Below the pieces are notes generated by a model. It saw nothing but the letters and a program-made list of their open reading frames with translations. It made no database searches and had not been told where the DNA came from. A program made the translations under genes and the position numbers. This document shows, piece by piece, positions 9,414 through 18,808 of a stretch of 64,000 bases of DNA. The first letter of the stretch is position 1. Each line of letters opens with the position of its first letter. Source of the stretch: a bacterium (GTDB lineage: Bacteria; Verrucomicrobiota; Verrucomicrobiia; Limisphaerales; RI-55); assembly GCA_016124235.1 (NCBI GenBank), contig WGOC01000002.1:124001-188000 (forward strand), in the 5' to 3' direction.

Positions 9414-10125
9414 GTCGGCCTCCTAAATTATCCGGCTAGAGCAAAGCGCACTCATTCAAGAAACTGAGCGACGGCGTCCGTTCCGATTCTCTACTTGATG
9501 ATAAATCGGGAACCCAATTCCACTCGGGCTCCCACCGAACACGCTTTTTAAAATTCGCTTTCCAGTCGAATCAGCAACTCATCATCGGTGCTTTCGATCT
9601 CCATGAGCGATACTCGTTCGTCCCCATTCATCAAAACAGCGGCATCGTCGCCCGCATCCATCAAGTCACCGTCAGCGAACCCCTTCTGGGTCGGATCCAA
9701 TCGCGCCCCGCCACCACCAATCTTCGATTCATGGAATCGCCCCGGCTCACCGCTCTTGCACTCACTGCGAGTTGGAAGAAGAAAGCGTGCTGGCGTCACA
9801 CAATTCTTGCGCAGAGCGCTGCGCAGGTCCCCTATGGTCGGATTAATTATTGTTATTTTCATCCTTGGCTTCAGCTTTAGTTAAACGTGTCATCGTGCTC
9901 CGGAATTCAACTGCATAACAAAGTTCCCCAAAAAATTCCTAGCGACGGAAACTGCTCAGGGGCAATCAATTCCGCTACAGCCTAAAGACGACACAATTTA
10001 CTTTGTTCGATTTTTTTGAAACTGCAGAAGGAAGTGCTTCGCGCTGATCGATTGAACGCAAATGACCAGTCCAGATTGCGGCTCTCTCATTGAAAATCGC
10101 ACAAATTCCATTCATCTTGAATCTC
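9414..10125. other. Gene-poor 0.7-kb stretch
   Basis: No confident gene. An imperfect hairpin (GGGAACCC at 9508-9515 with GGGCTCCC at 9526-9533) is present. Two short overlapping frames on opposite strands exist; only the minus-strand one is listed, at low confidence. I saw no tRNA-like fold. Confidence 0.4.
9548..9862 (-). CDS. Possible small acidic protein, unknown function
   Basis: 104 residues. The C-terminal half (GDLMDAGDDAAVLMNGDERV, then SLMEIESTDDELLIRLESEF) has a natural-looking composition with alternating acidic and hydrophobic residues. It overlaps a plus-strand frame (9588-9884) whose translation is Ser/Pro-rich and looks like a shadow. There is no recognised domain and no supporting context, so it could be spurious. 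Confidence 0.3.
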   Translation of the reverse strand: MKITIINPTIGDLRSALRKNCVTPARFLLPTRSECKSGEPGRFHESKIGGGGARLDPTQKGFADGDLMDAGDDAAVLMNGDERVSLMEIESTDDELLIRLESEF

Positions 10126-10950
10126 ATGTCCTTTGCCAAGCCTCTGCCCCCTCGGCGTGCGGTCTATCTCTCAGCGCTGGCCTTGACCATCGCACAGCAA
10201 ATTTCCGCCGCTACGGCGATCAGGCCAATCGAACGCACTGACACGAATTCGCGAATCGCCCACGAGCAACTTTTGCAAAAAGCAAAGCAAGGTCGCACCG
10301 ACATTTACTTCGAGGGCGATTCCATCACGCGTCGTTGGGGGTGCACGGATCCTCAATGGGCGGAGCTGCTTGCGAACTGGAAGAAAAACTTCTTCGGGTG
10401 GAACGCGGCGGACTTCGCCTGGGGCGGCGACACGGTGCAGAATATTCTTTGGCGTTTGGAAAACGGCGAACTCGATGGCGTTGATCCGAAAGTGATTGTT
10501 CTGCTCGCGGGAACGAACAATCTCGGCGGCAACCCGCCCGCGGACGAAGAAGGGAAAATCAACGAAGTGGTTGCCGGCATTCAGGCAATTCTAAAGGTCA
10601 TGCGGGAGAAGGCGCCGAACGCAACGATCATTATTACAGGAATTACCCCGCGCCGGGATCGCCAGGGCGGAACCGGCATGATGTCGGTGATCAACCAGAT
10701 CAACGCGCGCCTTGCAAAGCTCACCGACGGCAAAAGTAGCCGCTACATCAACATCAACGATCGTCTGGCGGACGCGGACGGCAAGTTGGTCGACGGCGTA
10801 ACGGTGGACGGGCTTCACCTGTCGGCGAAAGGCTGCCAGATTTGGGCCGACGCCTTGAAACCGATTTTCAACGAAGTGCTCGGCCCGCCCGCGAAAGAAG
10901 ATCACGCGCCACCCCCGACGGGTGATCCGAGTGCGATGCGGCGAAAGTGA
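10126..10950 (+). CDS. Secreted SGNH/GDSL-type hydrolase
   Basis: 274 residues from the ATG at 10126; a TTG further up at 10090 is a less likely start. A signal peptide (RRAVYLSALALTIAQQISAATA) is followed by the SGNH block I motif Y-F-E-G-D-S-I-T-R-R-W-G (nucleophile Ser66), block II/III (WGGDTVQNILWRLENGE and 'VIVLLAGTNNLGG') and block V 'VDGLHLSAKG' with the catalytic Asp-x-x-His. These enzymes are esterases or acetylhydrolases acting on acetylated glycans or lipids outside the cytoplasm; the family pattern resembles sugar-acetylesterase relatives. The stop overlaps the GTG start of the next small gene. Confidence 0.88.
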   Translation: MSFAKPLPPRRAVYLSALALTIAQQISAATAIRPIERTDTNSRIAHEQLLQKAKQGRTDIYFEGDSITRRWGCTDPQWAELLANWKKNFFGWNAADFAWGGDTVQNILWRLENGELDGVDPKVIVLLAGTNNLGGNPPADEEGKINEVVAGIQAILKVMREKAPNATIIITGITPRRDRQGGTGMMSVINQINARLAKLTDGKSSRYININDRLADADGKLVDGVTVDGLHLSAKGCQIWADALKPIFNEVLGPPAKEDHAPPPTGDPSAMRRK

Positions 10951-11282
10951 ATTCGGAAATGGCCAAGATTCGTATGACCAAATGGCTTCGCAGAACGATT
11001 GGATCATCAGGCATTCTTTGGGCGGTTGTCATGCTGTCGTACCTCCACGGGATTCACAACAGTGCGTATCGGACAGTCCGAGCCCATACCATCCTCGCGC
11101 GCAGTTATGTCGGGACGCAAACAAACGTCGTTGATCAGCAGCTCCGCACAAACGCGATTAACGAGATCAATGCTACACAGTCTGCTGCGGTAATATATTT
11201 TGACCGTTTTGCCATCCTCCAAGTCATGTCGTGCGTTGTTATAATCATCGTGTCCTGCTTTTCATTTGCCGTGCGCCGGTGA
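10947..11282 (+). CDS. Small membrane protein, unknown function
   Basis: 111 residues. The GTG start sits in a GTGA overlap with the stop of the SGNH hydrolase gene; an ATG at 10959 is an alternative. There are two hydrophobic segments: one near the N-terminus (SSGILWAVVMLSYLHGI) and one at the C-terminus (ILQVMSCVVIIIVSCFSFAV), with a polar loop between. The topology resembles a small two-helix inner-membrane protein. No family is recognised. The overlap is the main support for it being a real gene. Confidence 0.5.
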   Translation: MNSEMAKIRMTKWLRRTIGSSGILWAVVMLSYLHGIHNSAYRTVRAHTILARSYVGTQTNVVDQQLRTNAINEINATQSAAVIYFDRFAILQVMSCVVIIIVSCFSFAVRR

Positions 11283-11375
11283 CACTCATGTCGATTCTCT
11301 TCTCAAAATGAATGTTACCAGTCGACGGAACAATGACTTAGCGACGGCAAATTCACCATCGGTTGCTTTTGCATT

Positions 11376-12707
11376 CTACCGAGATGCCGGCCGGCTGCAT
11401 CGTTCCAATCGATCAGCAAAGCTTTGCAGGAAATCAACGCGCCAGCGGCTTACTGTCTTGGCTCCCATATGCTCGCCTTCGGCCAGTTCTGGATCCGGAT
11501 TATCGGTCCACCAGTTCGGTAAATTGGCCTTCGGTTTTCCAGTGACATCGGGAGTTGTGTTCACAGCGTTGATTCCACCGGTTTTGCCATCCATTTCTCG
11601 ATCATTGCTGCGCAACTCGAACCGGTAAGTCTTCGCACTCTTCGGGCAAAAGCGGAAACGAATGGTACCGTCGCCGGGCGCGTAACCAGCTATGGATTGA
11701 TTCTCAACAACTAGCCGGGCTACCGATTTCTCCGGCGCGTTGTTACCGAGCGGCAGAACCAGCTCCAGAATGCCAAACACCTCCATGCGATCGTTCGTCG
11801 TGGTGAGTCGGTTGAACCGCGCAAAAGGTCGTTCCCAGGCCCGCACGAATTGCCCGCCCCAGCCCGGACTCGCCGGATTGTCCGGATTGCCGTTGAGAAG
11901 CCAACCGACTGACGGTGTATCCCCCATCTTGATCTTGCCCCCGAGTTGTTGATCGAAGAAATCTCCCAAGGCGCCATGCCCGGCAATATGTTTTGTGACG
12001 AAGTTCCGGTTGCCCCATTCGCCCGACTGGTCGCCACCGACAAACCAGCCGCGATAGGTCGAGTTCACCTCGATGATCCACAAGTTCGGATGGCGCGTGA
12101 CGATGTATTGATAGGCGTCCGGGCTCCCTTTCTTGTTCGGTCCGCCGATCCAGTAAACGCGCAGCTTCGGCAAAATGTCCGGGGCGTCGTGCAACGCTTG
12201 CGCGAGGTCCTCGATCCCGCCCCAGACCAAAATGTAAAGTAGACGAGGATCATCCCGCCGGGCGCATTTCACAATCCAGTCCGAGCCTTCGGTCGTCTGC
12301 CGCACGCCGGCGTAAGGCGCCTTTTCGGTCTCCCCTTGTTTGGTCAAGGCGCGCAAGGCATCAGGAGCCGGATAACGATTGGAATAGGTTTTGAGATTGG
12401 CGAAATCGCGCGCGTAGCAATCGATGACTTTGAGAATGTCCGCCTTTCGACCCGGCCCGTACGGCGACGATATCAGTCCCTCGATGTCGAGGACGTCCGC
12501 ATAAAGAAGGAGATACACCATCGACTGAAAATCGTCCGGATCGGTGCCGCCAATATCGGAAGAGACGATCACCCGATACCGCTGGCCGGCCAACGCGCTA
12601 CCTGCTTGCGCATGTAATTCCGCCGGTTGGTTTGATTCGCCGGCAACGGCGAGCGTGCCGGACGCAACCACCAGGCTCCACAGGTAAACAACAACTCCGA
12701 TCGCCAT
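11376..12707 (-). CDS. DUF1593 / nucleoside-hydrolase-like exported protein
   Basis: 443 residues with an N-terminal signal peptide (GVVVYLWSLVVASGTLAVAGE). The core 'RVIVSSDIGGTDPDDFQSM' contains the D-x-G-x-x-x-D-D calcium-binding signature of the inosine-uridine nucleoside hydrolase fold, followed by 'LDIEGLISSPYGPG', 'ILVWGGIEDLAQAL' and 'WIGGPNKKGSPDAYQYI', typical of the DUF1593/Sde182-like family found beside polysaccharide-degradation genes. The C-terminal part resembles the associated beta-sandwich domain. It is expected in the periplasm or at the surface and probably acts on a glycan-derived substrate; the exact reaction is not established. Confidence 0.85.
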   Translation of the reverse strand: MAIGVVVYLWSLVVASGTLAVAGESNQPAELHAQAGSALAGQRYRVIVSSDIGGTDPDDFQSMVYLLLYADVLDIEGLISSPYGPGRKADILKVIDCYARDFANLKTYSNRYPAPDALRALTKQGETEKAPYAGVRQTTEGSDWIVKCARRDDPRLLYILVWGGIEDLAQALHDAPDILPKLRVYWIGGPNKKGSPDAYQYIVTRHPNLWIIEVNSTYRGWFVGGDQSGEWGNRNFVTKHIAGHGALGDFFDQQLGGKIKMGDTPSVGWLLNGNPDNPASPGWGGQFVRAWERPFARFNRLTTTNDRMEVFGILELVLPLGNNAPEKSVARLVVENQSIAGYAPGDGTIRFRFCPKSAKTYRFELRSNDREMDGKTGGINAVNTTPDVTGKPKANLPNWWTDNPDPELAEGEHMGAKTVSRWRVDFLQSFADRLERCSRPASR

Positions 12708-12796
12708 ACTTTATCTCAAAGCCAATTTCCGAAAACGCCGCTTAGAACAAGAAGTCTGCCGCTATCGAAATTCACCAGCGAACGAATTGCGCCAGC

Positions 12797-12920
12797 AACG
12801 TGCTGCCGGCGTCTCGCCGGCAGAAACCGTCCTACATTTCTGGTTGAAAGGCAGTCGAAACAAGTCGGTTCGTGTGGCTTTGAAAACGGGGCCTGCCAGC
12901 GGGACGCTGGCAGCACACTG
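12797..12920. repeat. Type A paired-hairpin intergenic repeat
   Basis: Two hairpins about 75 bases apart: CTGCCGGC/GCCGGCAG (12803-12810, 12816-12823) and CTGCCAGC/GCTGGCAG (12893-12900, 12906-12913). The outer ends are inverted (GTGCTGCC ... GGCAGCAC). A related element, ending in the same GCACACTG, is at 59541-59602. It lies in the gap between two convergent-looking minus-strand genes and resembles a REP/REPIN-type element. Confidence 0.65.
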
Positions 12921-12939
12921 AACGAACCTGCCGGATTAG

Positions 12940-14436
12940 TTACTTCTCCGTCTTCTCCGGCGGCGTGTGACCAATCTTTTTATCTGCCCACTGGAGGAAG
13001 TATTTCATGTTGGAGCGATCTTCGTGTCCGCCGTCGTGCTGCCGCCAGGCCAGTTCGCCATCAAGCATGTCCGTGTTGTACGGCGGCATCTTGGCGACGT
13101 GATAGTCGTTGGTGTCGCCAATATCCTTCGCGCCCAATAAGCGAAATACCCGCCCCGCCGCCACCGTCGCCATGTAACTCCCTTGCTGGTCGAGCCAGTT
13201 GGCGTCGCCTTTCTCGGGAATGCCGTAGCTGATGAAGGTCAAGCGCGGCGCACAAAGTGCAATCAGTTCGTGTGCGTCGACTGGAATATCGTTTGGCGTC
13301 ATTTTTCCGAAAGCTCCCTCGTCGGCGCCGTATTTAATGAAATTGCCGGCCATCCAGTGATACTCGCCCGAGCCGGTCAAGTTTTCGACCGCCTCACCGA
13401 AGTTACGTCGATGTGGTTTGGCGCCGCCTTCGCCGGAGGAACCAACGAGCACCATCGCAAAACGCGGTTCAAACGCCATCGTCACGAGCGCGGCTTTGCC
13501 GTAACGGGACACACCTTCGATGCCCACATGTTTGGCGTCCGCCGTCGGATCAGTCTCCAAATAATCGAGCCCCCGCGCGGCACCCCAGGCCCAAGCGCGG
13601 AGCGAACCCCAATCATCCGGCTTGCGGGGCTGGCCTTTGTTGACCAAACCGATAATTCCCTTGGTCAAGCCCGCACCGTTGTCGGCCTGAATGCTGTTGG
13701 GCACGATGGTCGCGTAGCCCCAGCCGTCGGCGATGAGCTGTTCGGTGGACGGCGGGTCATTGAATTTTTGGTTGCGGAAGAAGGCGCTGAAACGGTTCGT
13801 CGGTTCCGGCTCGCCGGCTTTTCGAGGCAGCCCGCCGCCGCCAAAAAAACCGCCGAACATCATCAACACCGGCACCGGTTGCTTGGCGTTCAACGGCGTA
13901 ACCACCGTCAGGTCAATGTTCACGTCGATCGCCGGGTAAGACGAGTTGTCGACATGGCCCCGGAGCTTTCTCGCGTTCACGGGAATATCTCCCACGACTC
14001 GATCCGTGGCCTGTGTCACCACCGACCACGTGACTTTGGGTACATTGGCCGGCACGCGACCGATCACCTCGCGCTCAAAGTCCTCAACAATTTCCGGCCG
14101 GCGCTGCTGCCACCACATTTCAGCCGTGGTGACCTTTTTCCCGCTTTTCAAGGTCAATGCGTCGGGCCAGTCGGGATATGGATTTGCCTTGGCCTGATCG
14201 TAGTTTGCCGGGTTGTTTGTGGCGTTGGGGTTCCCGTTTTTGCCGGGCCGCAACTTCGTGATCCCCAGCTGATCCATCATGTTTTGATGATCGTCCTTGG
14301 CGGTCCAACCCTCGGTTGATATGGCCGCCCCACCATTGCTTTGCGCCGCACGGCCTGAAATGGCAAAGGAGAAACAGGCGATGGCCGCGACGGCCAGTCG
14401 AATCGACAGACCCCGAGTAAGTTGAGAAGCCTTCAT
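12940..14436 (-). CDS. CE15-type glucuronoyl esterase / acetyl-xylan-esterase-like hydrolase
   Basis: 498 residues with a signal peptide (LAVAAIACFSFAISGRAAQ). The nucleophile elbow G-V-S-R-Y-G-K-A-A-L (Ser310) corresponds to G-C-S-R-x-G-K-G in carbohydrate esterase family 15, and a terminal 'QHDGGHEDRS' supplies the catalytic histidine. The preceding 'GSLRAWAWGAARGLDYLETD' is also a CE15 feature. CE15 enzymes cut ester bonds between glucuronoxylan and lignin alcohols. A stretch before the core (MMFGGFFGGGGL) gives the oxyanion region. Family is quite certain; the natural ester is inferred. Confidence 0.85.
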   Translation of the reverse strand: MKASQLTRGLSIRLAVAAIACFSFAISGRAAQSNGGAAISTEGWTAKDDHQNMMDQLGITKLRPGKNGNPNATNNPANYDQAKANPYPDWPDALTLKSGKKVTTAEMWWQQRRPEIVEDFEREVIGRVPANVPKVTWSVVTQATDRVVGDIPVNARKLRGHVDNSSYPAIDVNIDLTVVTPLNAKQPVPVLMMFGGFFGGGGLPRKAGEPEPTNRFSAFFRNQKFNDPPSTEQLIADGWGYATIVPNSIQADNGAGLTKGIIGLVNKGQPRKPDDWGSLRAWAWGAARGLDYLETDPTADAKHVGIEGVSRYGKAALVTMAFEPRFAMVLVGSSGEGGAKPHRRNFGEAVENLTGSGEYHWMAGNFIKYGADEGAFGKMTPNDIPVDAHELIALCAPRLTFISYGIPEKGDANWLDQQGSYMATVAAGRVFRLLGAKDIGDTNDYHVAKMPPYNTDMLDGELAWRQHDGGHEDRSNMKYFLQWADKKIGHTPPEKTEK

Positions 14437-14622
14437 AGGAATTATCTTCAGGACGCCCCAAACTCCCCACGGGATACAACCAGAAATTTGTTTCGCGGCT
14501 CGAAAACCGGAAATTGGCGCGCCGCCACCCCGGGGCTCAATTCCACGATCGAAAACGGTAAAACACCGCTGACTTGAAGGACGGTGGATTCTCCTCCATG
14601 TTCGCCGGCCACGATTTTGAAA

Positions 14623-16635
14623 ATGATGACCAGTTTCCTTCGCACCGCCGCCGTTGGTTTCGCCTCCGTTTTATTTGCGTTCAACAGTCCCGCCCAAATA
14701 CAGCCGGGCGTCGCGCTGACGTTCACCCCGGGCAATGGCGACGCCTCGCAAGCCGACACGGTCATCCGCTCAAATGTCTGGCTGCACGTGGCCAAAGGCG
14801 AGACGCCCAGCCCGTTTTTGGCGCCGGGCCCGTTCACCGCGCAATGGCACGGATTCCTGTCGGTGGAACTCCGCAGCATCTACACGTTTCAGGCGGAGGT
14901 GAACGGCTCGCTGCAAGTGGTCATCAATGCGCGGGAAATTCTCAATGTTTCGGGCGAGGGCAAAATGAGCGAACCGGGCGTGCGCGTCCGATTGAATAAA
15001 GGCACCAATGACGTCGTGGTGACTTACACGCCCGCCGCGACCGGCGATCCGCATGTGCGTCTCTTCTGGACGGCCCGCGATAGTTACGCCCAACTCATTC
15101 CGGACAATGCCTGGAGTTACGTGGCTGATGACGCCACCACGCTTTCCTTGCGCCGCCATCAAGGACGGGCCTTGGTGATCGAATACCGTTGCGCGCGTTG
15201 TCACAAAGTCGAGGGCCAGGGCATTCCCGAATTGATGATGAACGCACCCGTGTTCGACGGCATAGCGTCGCGCCGAAATCCCGCGTGGATTCGGAAGTGG
15301 CTGACCAATCCGACAGCCGAACGCGCCAACACCCGGATGCCGAAAATCTTTCATGGCGGTGAAGCTATCGACGCGACGGAAGAAGTGGCGGCGTTTCTCG
15401 CGACCCTCGGTGATCCCAGCTGGAGTGCGGCGCCCGAACCAAACGACGCCGCATCCATCGCCGCCGGGGAAAAGCTCTTTGGCGAATTGCATTGTGTCGC
15501 CTGCCACAATCCACCCGGTTCAGCTGAACCAGACGCGACCAAAATCTCGTTCAACCATGTCGCGCAAAAATTCAAACTGGGCGCACTCGCCAGATTTCTC
15601 GGCGAACCGACCGAACATTACGGCGCGATCCGCATGCCGGATTTCCGTCTGAGCAACGCTGAAGCGGGACACATCGCCGCCTTTCTCCTTGCGAAAGCGG
15701 ACCCGATCAGCGGCGTCGCGCCCCGGCCGGAGTTGGCGACGAAAGGCCGCGACCTCGTGCAAACGGTTGGCTGCTTGAATTGCCACACATTGCAGTCCGC
15801 GCCTTTGGAAAACCAATTGAAACCAAAGGCCATGGCCGACCTGGCCAATTGGGATGAGGGCTGCCTCGCCGCGACTCCGCAAGCGGGGACCCATATCCCG
15901 TTCTTCAACTTTTCGGATGCGGACCGGCAGGCGATTCGCGAGTTCGGCAAGGTGGGTTTTGTTTCGCTCACGCGAAACGTGGACGCCGACTTCGCCGCGC
16001 GGCAGACGGCAAACTTGAATTGCATTGGTTGTCACAACCGACAGATCGACCTGGTGCCGCAGTTTGGCATTCTCGGCGGAAAGATTCGTCCGGAATACGG
16101 TGCCGAAATCATCGCCGGCCAGGTCGCGAATAAACCGCGTCCGTGGATCGCCGCCCGCATGCCGGGCTTTGCCACGCGGGCGGAAGGCATTGCCCGCGGC
16201 ATTGCGAATCTTCATGGATTTCCCGCAGTGACGCCCCCGGATCCCGGACCGATCGACGAGGATCTGGCCCAGGTTGGATTCCGCCTCGTGCAACCGGAGG
16301 GCGGATTTTCGTGCATCTCCTGTCACGCGATCGGCAAGGCGCCGGCGACGCAGGTGTTTGAAAGTGCAGGTATCAACTTTGCCTGGACGACCACTCGGTT
16401 ACAGCATGATTACTTCGTGCGCTGGCTTCGTAATCCGTTATCAGTCGATCCGACAACGAAGATGCCGGTGTTCTTCGATGAATCGGGACACAGCCCAATC
16501 GACTTGCGGGGCGGTAACACGCTGAAACAAATCGACGCCTTGTGGCAGTACTTCCGCCATGGCGATCAAATGAAAATTCCACCGGGAATGACCGTTGGCG
16601 GGACCAAGCCAGTCGCCCCGCAAAAGTTCGAGTAA
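14623..16635 (+). CDS. Exported multi-heme cytochrome c with PA14-like N-terminal domain
   Basis: About 670 residues from the ATG at 14623 (a second Met follows). The signal peptide is TSFLRTAAVGFASVLFAFNSPAQ. Residues about 30-160 form a PA14-like beta domain (FTAQWHGFLSVELRSIYTFQ). Then come five C-x-x-C-H sites: CARCH, CVACH, CLNCH, CIGCH and CISCH, each in a cytochrome-c-like segment with downstream Met candidates (for example TRMPKIF, IRMPDFR, TKMPVFF). It should be a periplasmic electron carrier with up to five hemes. The partner is not obvious; the gene has its own gap on both sides and the histidine kinase gene starts 46 bases downstream. Confidence 0.88.
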   Translation: MMTSFLRTAAVGFASVLFAFNSPAQIQPGVALTFTPGNGDASQADTVIRSNVWLHVAKGETPSPFLAPGPFTAQWHGFLSVELRSIYTFQAEVNGSLQVVINAREILNVSGEGKMSEPGVRVRLNKGTNDVVVTYTPAATGDPHVRLFWTARDSYAQLIPDNAWSYVADDATTLSLRRHQGRALVIEYRCARCHKVEGQGIPELMMNAPVFDGIASRRNPAWIRKWLTNPTAERANTRMPKIFHGGEAIDATEEVAAFLATLGDPSWSAAPEPNDAASIAAGEKLFGELHCVACHNPPGSAEPDATKISFNHVAQKFKLGALARFLGEPTEHYGAIRMPDFRLSNAEAGHIAAFLLAKADPISGVAPRPELATKGRDLVQTVGCLNCHTLQSAPLENQLKPKAMADLANWDEGCLAATPQAGTHIPFFNFSDADRQAIREFGKVGFVSLTRNVDADFAARQTANLNCIGCHNRQIDLVPQFGILGGKIRPEYGAEIIAGQVANKPRPWIAARMPGFATRAEGIARGIANLHGFPAVTPPDPGPIDEDLAQVGFRLVQPEGGFSCISCHAIGKAPATQVFESAGINFAWTTTRLQHDYFVRWLRNPLSVDPTTKMPVFFDESGHSPIDLRGGNTLKQIDALWQYFRHGDQMKIPPGMTVGGTKPVAPQKFE

Positions 16636-16681
16636 ACCGGCAGGATTGACCGGGGAAGCAATTTCTTGATTCCCTGAGGCG

Positions 16682-18808
16682 ATGCATCCCGCCGTCATGC
16701 CATGCCGCCCGCTCCGGCTCCTGCTGGTGGTGATGTCATTCGTTGGCGGAATATATGGCGCGAATCCGCTGATTGCGGCCGATGCGCCGTTGGCGAAGAA
16801 AGTGATTCGCACCTGCTTGGAGTTAATGACGGCCAGCCGGGAGACTTTGGCGACCAGGCCCGAAGTCGACTTGGAAGCGGTCGTCACGTTTGTTCAGCCC
16901 AGTGCGACGTTGCTATTTGTTCACGACGGAACGGCGGGTGTTTATGTTTACACTGGCGTGGACCTGACTCCCTTCGCCACCGGAACCCGGATCAAAATCC
17001 ACGGTACCGGCCAGTTGGGGCTCTACGCTCCAATCATTGCGGCGACAAAGTTGACTGTTGCTGGCCAGGGGCAAATGCCGGAACCCATTCCGGCAACCGT
17101 CGGTCGGATTCTCTCCGGCGCGCTCGACAGCCAATGGATTGAATACACGGGTGTGGTGCATACCGATCAGCCGGACTGGTTGGATCGGTTGTTGCAGGTG
17201 TACGACGGCACGCGCTTTCTCAATGTGAGGGTTCAGGGCGGCGACAAGATCGAACCACCGAACCTGGTGGACGCTCGGGTTCGCGTTCGCGGTGTGGCCG
17301 CCCGCATCCAAGACCAGGATGGATTTACCAAGGGATTTTCCATTTACGTGCCCGGCGAAACGAATTTGGAGATTCTCGAACCACCCAGCGAAGACCCGTT
17401 CGCCGCACCTTTGATCGCGGTGACGAATCTGGGCAAATGGATGGTCGCCAAACGCCAGGAGCATTTGTTTCGGATTAGTGGCGTGGTGAATTTTCAAATC
17501 CCCGGCAAGTGGCTCAGTGTGCAGGATGGCGAAGCGGCACTCCTCGTTGAATCACCGCAAACAAACACGATTGCACCCGGATCCGGAATCGAGGTGGTGG
17601 GATTTCTGGCCAAGTATGGCCGGTTTCCCCGGATGCTCAACGGGACGTGGCGCACCAACGGCGCGGACCATCCGGTAACACCGCGACTGATCGAAAACGT
17701 GGATCAACTGAGCAACTCGCGACCGGGCCAGTTCGTCAGAATCGAAGGCCGATTACTCAACCAGCCACCGCCGAAGGTGCCACCCAGCGCCGCAATCGTC
17801 CAAGTGAGTCCGCTGCGTGAGGTTCAAGTTCAGATGCTCGACACAAGCCATGTCGACCAGCTTCAAGTCGGCGCGGAATACCGGATTGACGGCGTGTTTG
17901 CCCCTTTGGTGGATGAGCTGGAACACACGACGGCTTACGATCAAATCTGGGTCGCGGGCGCGCCTTCATTCAGCTTGATCCGGCCCGCACCTGTGCCCAC
18001 CGCGGGCCAGCATACCGCGGGTGCCCTGATCGGCCTCTCACTGATCGGTGTGATCCTTCTCGGATGGTGGTGGCAAAACCGCCGTCAGCGAATCGCTTTA
18101 AACGAAATGGAGTCGGCGTTGGCGTTCAGCCGCGCGCAACTGGTGCGGGCGGAGAACGAAACTTCCAGAATCGCCCGCGACCTGCACGACGGAGTCATTC
18201 AGTCCATTTACGCCGTCGGCATGCGATTGGAGGAATGTCGGCGCGTCGCGAGTTCGCGACCCGAGGCGGCCGTGGACAAACTCGCCAACACCAGCGAGGC
18301 ACTGAACCACGTCATCCGGGAAGTCCGCGGTTTTCTCACCGGCATGGAGGCGGCATCCATCCAGGGCAAGGAGTTGAAAACGGCACTCAAATCGGTGTTG
18401 CTGGATCTGGGCGACGAAGCCGCCAACCGAATCGCTCTCGATGTCGACACACGGGCCGCAGAATCCCTCACTTCCAAGGAGGCAACCGAACTGTTTCACA
18501 TCTGCAAGGAAGCGATTTCGAACAGCCTTCGCCACAGCCATGCCAGCCGCGTGGAAGTGCTCTTGCAGGAAACCCGGGAGGGCTGCCGCGTCGAAATCAA
18601 TGACAATGGCACTGGGTTCGATCCCACAACGGTATCCGCCGAATCACGAGGCTTGAACAATATGCGGGCACGCGCTAAGACTCTCGGTGCCACGCTTAAG
18701 CTTGCCACTGCTTCGGGAACCGGAACCCGGATTGCGGTGGTCCTGCCGGAAGATCGTCGTACCTATGAGTCAGCCCGCTTCAAGACCGATTCGCGTCGCC
18801 CTGATTGA
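16682..18808 (+). CDS. Membrane sensor histidine kinase, NarL/HisKA_3 type
   Basis: 708 residues. Signal or first membrane segment LRLLLVVMSFVGGIYG, then about 400 residues of periplasmic sensor built from OB-fold-like repeats (TLLFVHDGTAGVYVYTG, 'WLSVQDGEAALLVES'), a membrane helix (AGALIGLSLIGVILLGWWW, about residues 440-460), and a cytoplasmic kinase. The H-box is R-I-A-R-D-L-H-D-G-V-I-Q-S (His502). The ATPase domain shows 'CKEAISNSLRHSHAS' and D-N-G-T-G-F-D-P (Asp641). This is the HisKA_3 class that phosphorylates LuxR-type regulators. The ligand is unknown. Its end overlaps the response regulator gene by 44 bases, so the two form one operon and almost certainly a pair. Confidence 0.92.
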   Translation: MHPAVMPCRPLRLLLVVMSFVGGIYGANPLIAADAPLAKKVIRTCLELMTASRETLATRPEVDLEAVVTFVQPSATLLFVHDGTAGVYVYTGVDLTPFATGTRIKIHGTGQLGLYAPIIAATKLTVAGQGQMPEPIPATVGRILSGALDSQWIEYTGVVHTDQPDWLDRLLQVYDGTRFLNVRVQGGDKIEPPNLVDARVRVRGVAARIQDQDGFTKGFSIYVPGETNLEILEPPSEDPFAAPLIAVTNLGKWMVAKRQEHLFRISGVVNFQIPGKWLSVQDGEAALLVESPQTNTIAPGSGIEVVGFLAKYGRFPRMLNGTWRTNGADHPVTPRLIENVDQLSNSRPGQFVRIEGRLLNQPPPKVPPSAAIVQVSPLREVQVQMLDTSHVDQLQVGAEYRIDGVFAPLVDELEHTTAYDQIWVAGAPSFSLIRPAPVPTAGQHTAGALIGLSLIGVILLGWWWQNRRQRIALNEMESALAFSRAQLVRAENETSRIARDLHDGVIQSIYAVGMRLEECRRVASSRPEAAVDKLANTSEALNHVIREVRGFLTGMEAASIQGKELKTALKSVLLDLGDEAANRIALDVDTRAAESLTSKEATELFHICKEAISNSLRHSHASRVEVLLQETREGCRVEINDNGTGFDPTTVSAESRGLNNMRARAKTLGATLKLATASGTGTRIAVVLPEDRRTYESARFKTDSRRPD

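Noticed and set aside
13183-14319. 378-residue frame opposite the CE15-type gene
   Set aside because: Shadow of a recognised gene; no domain, signal peptide or context.
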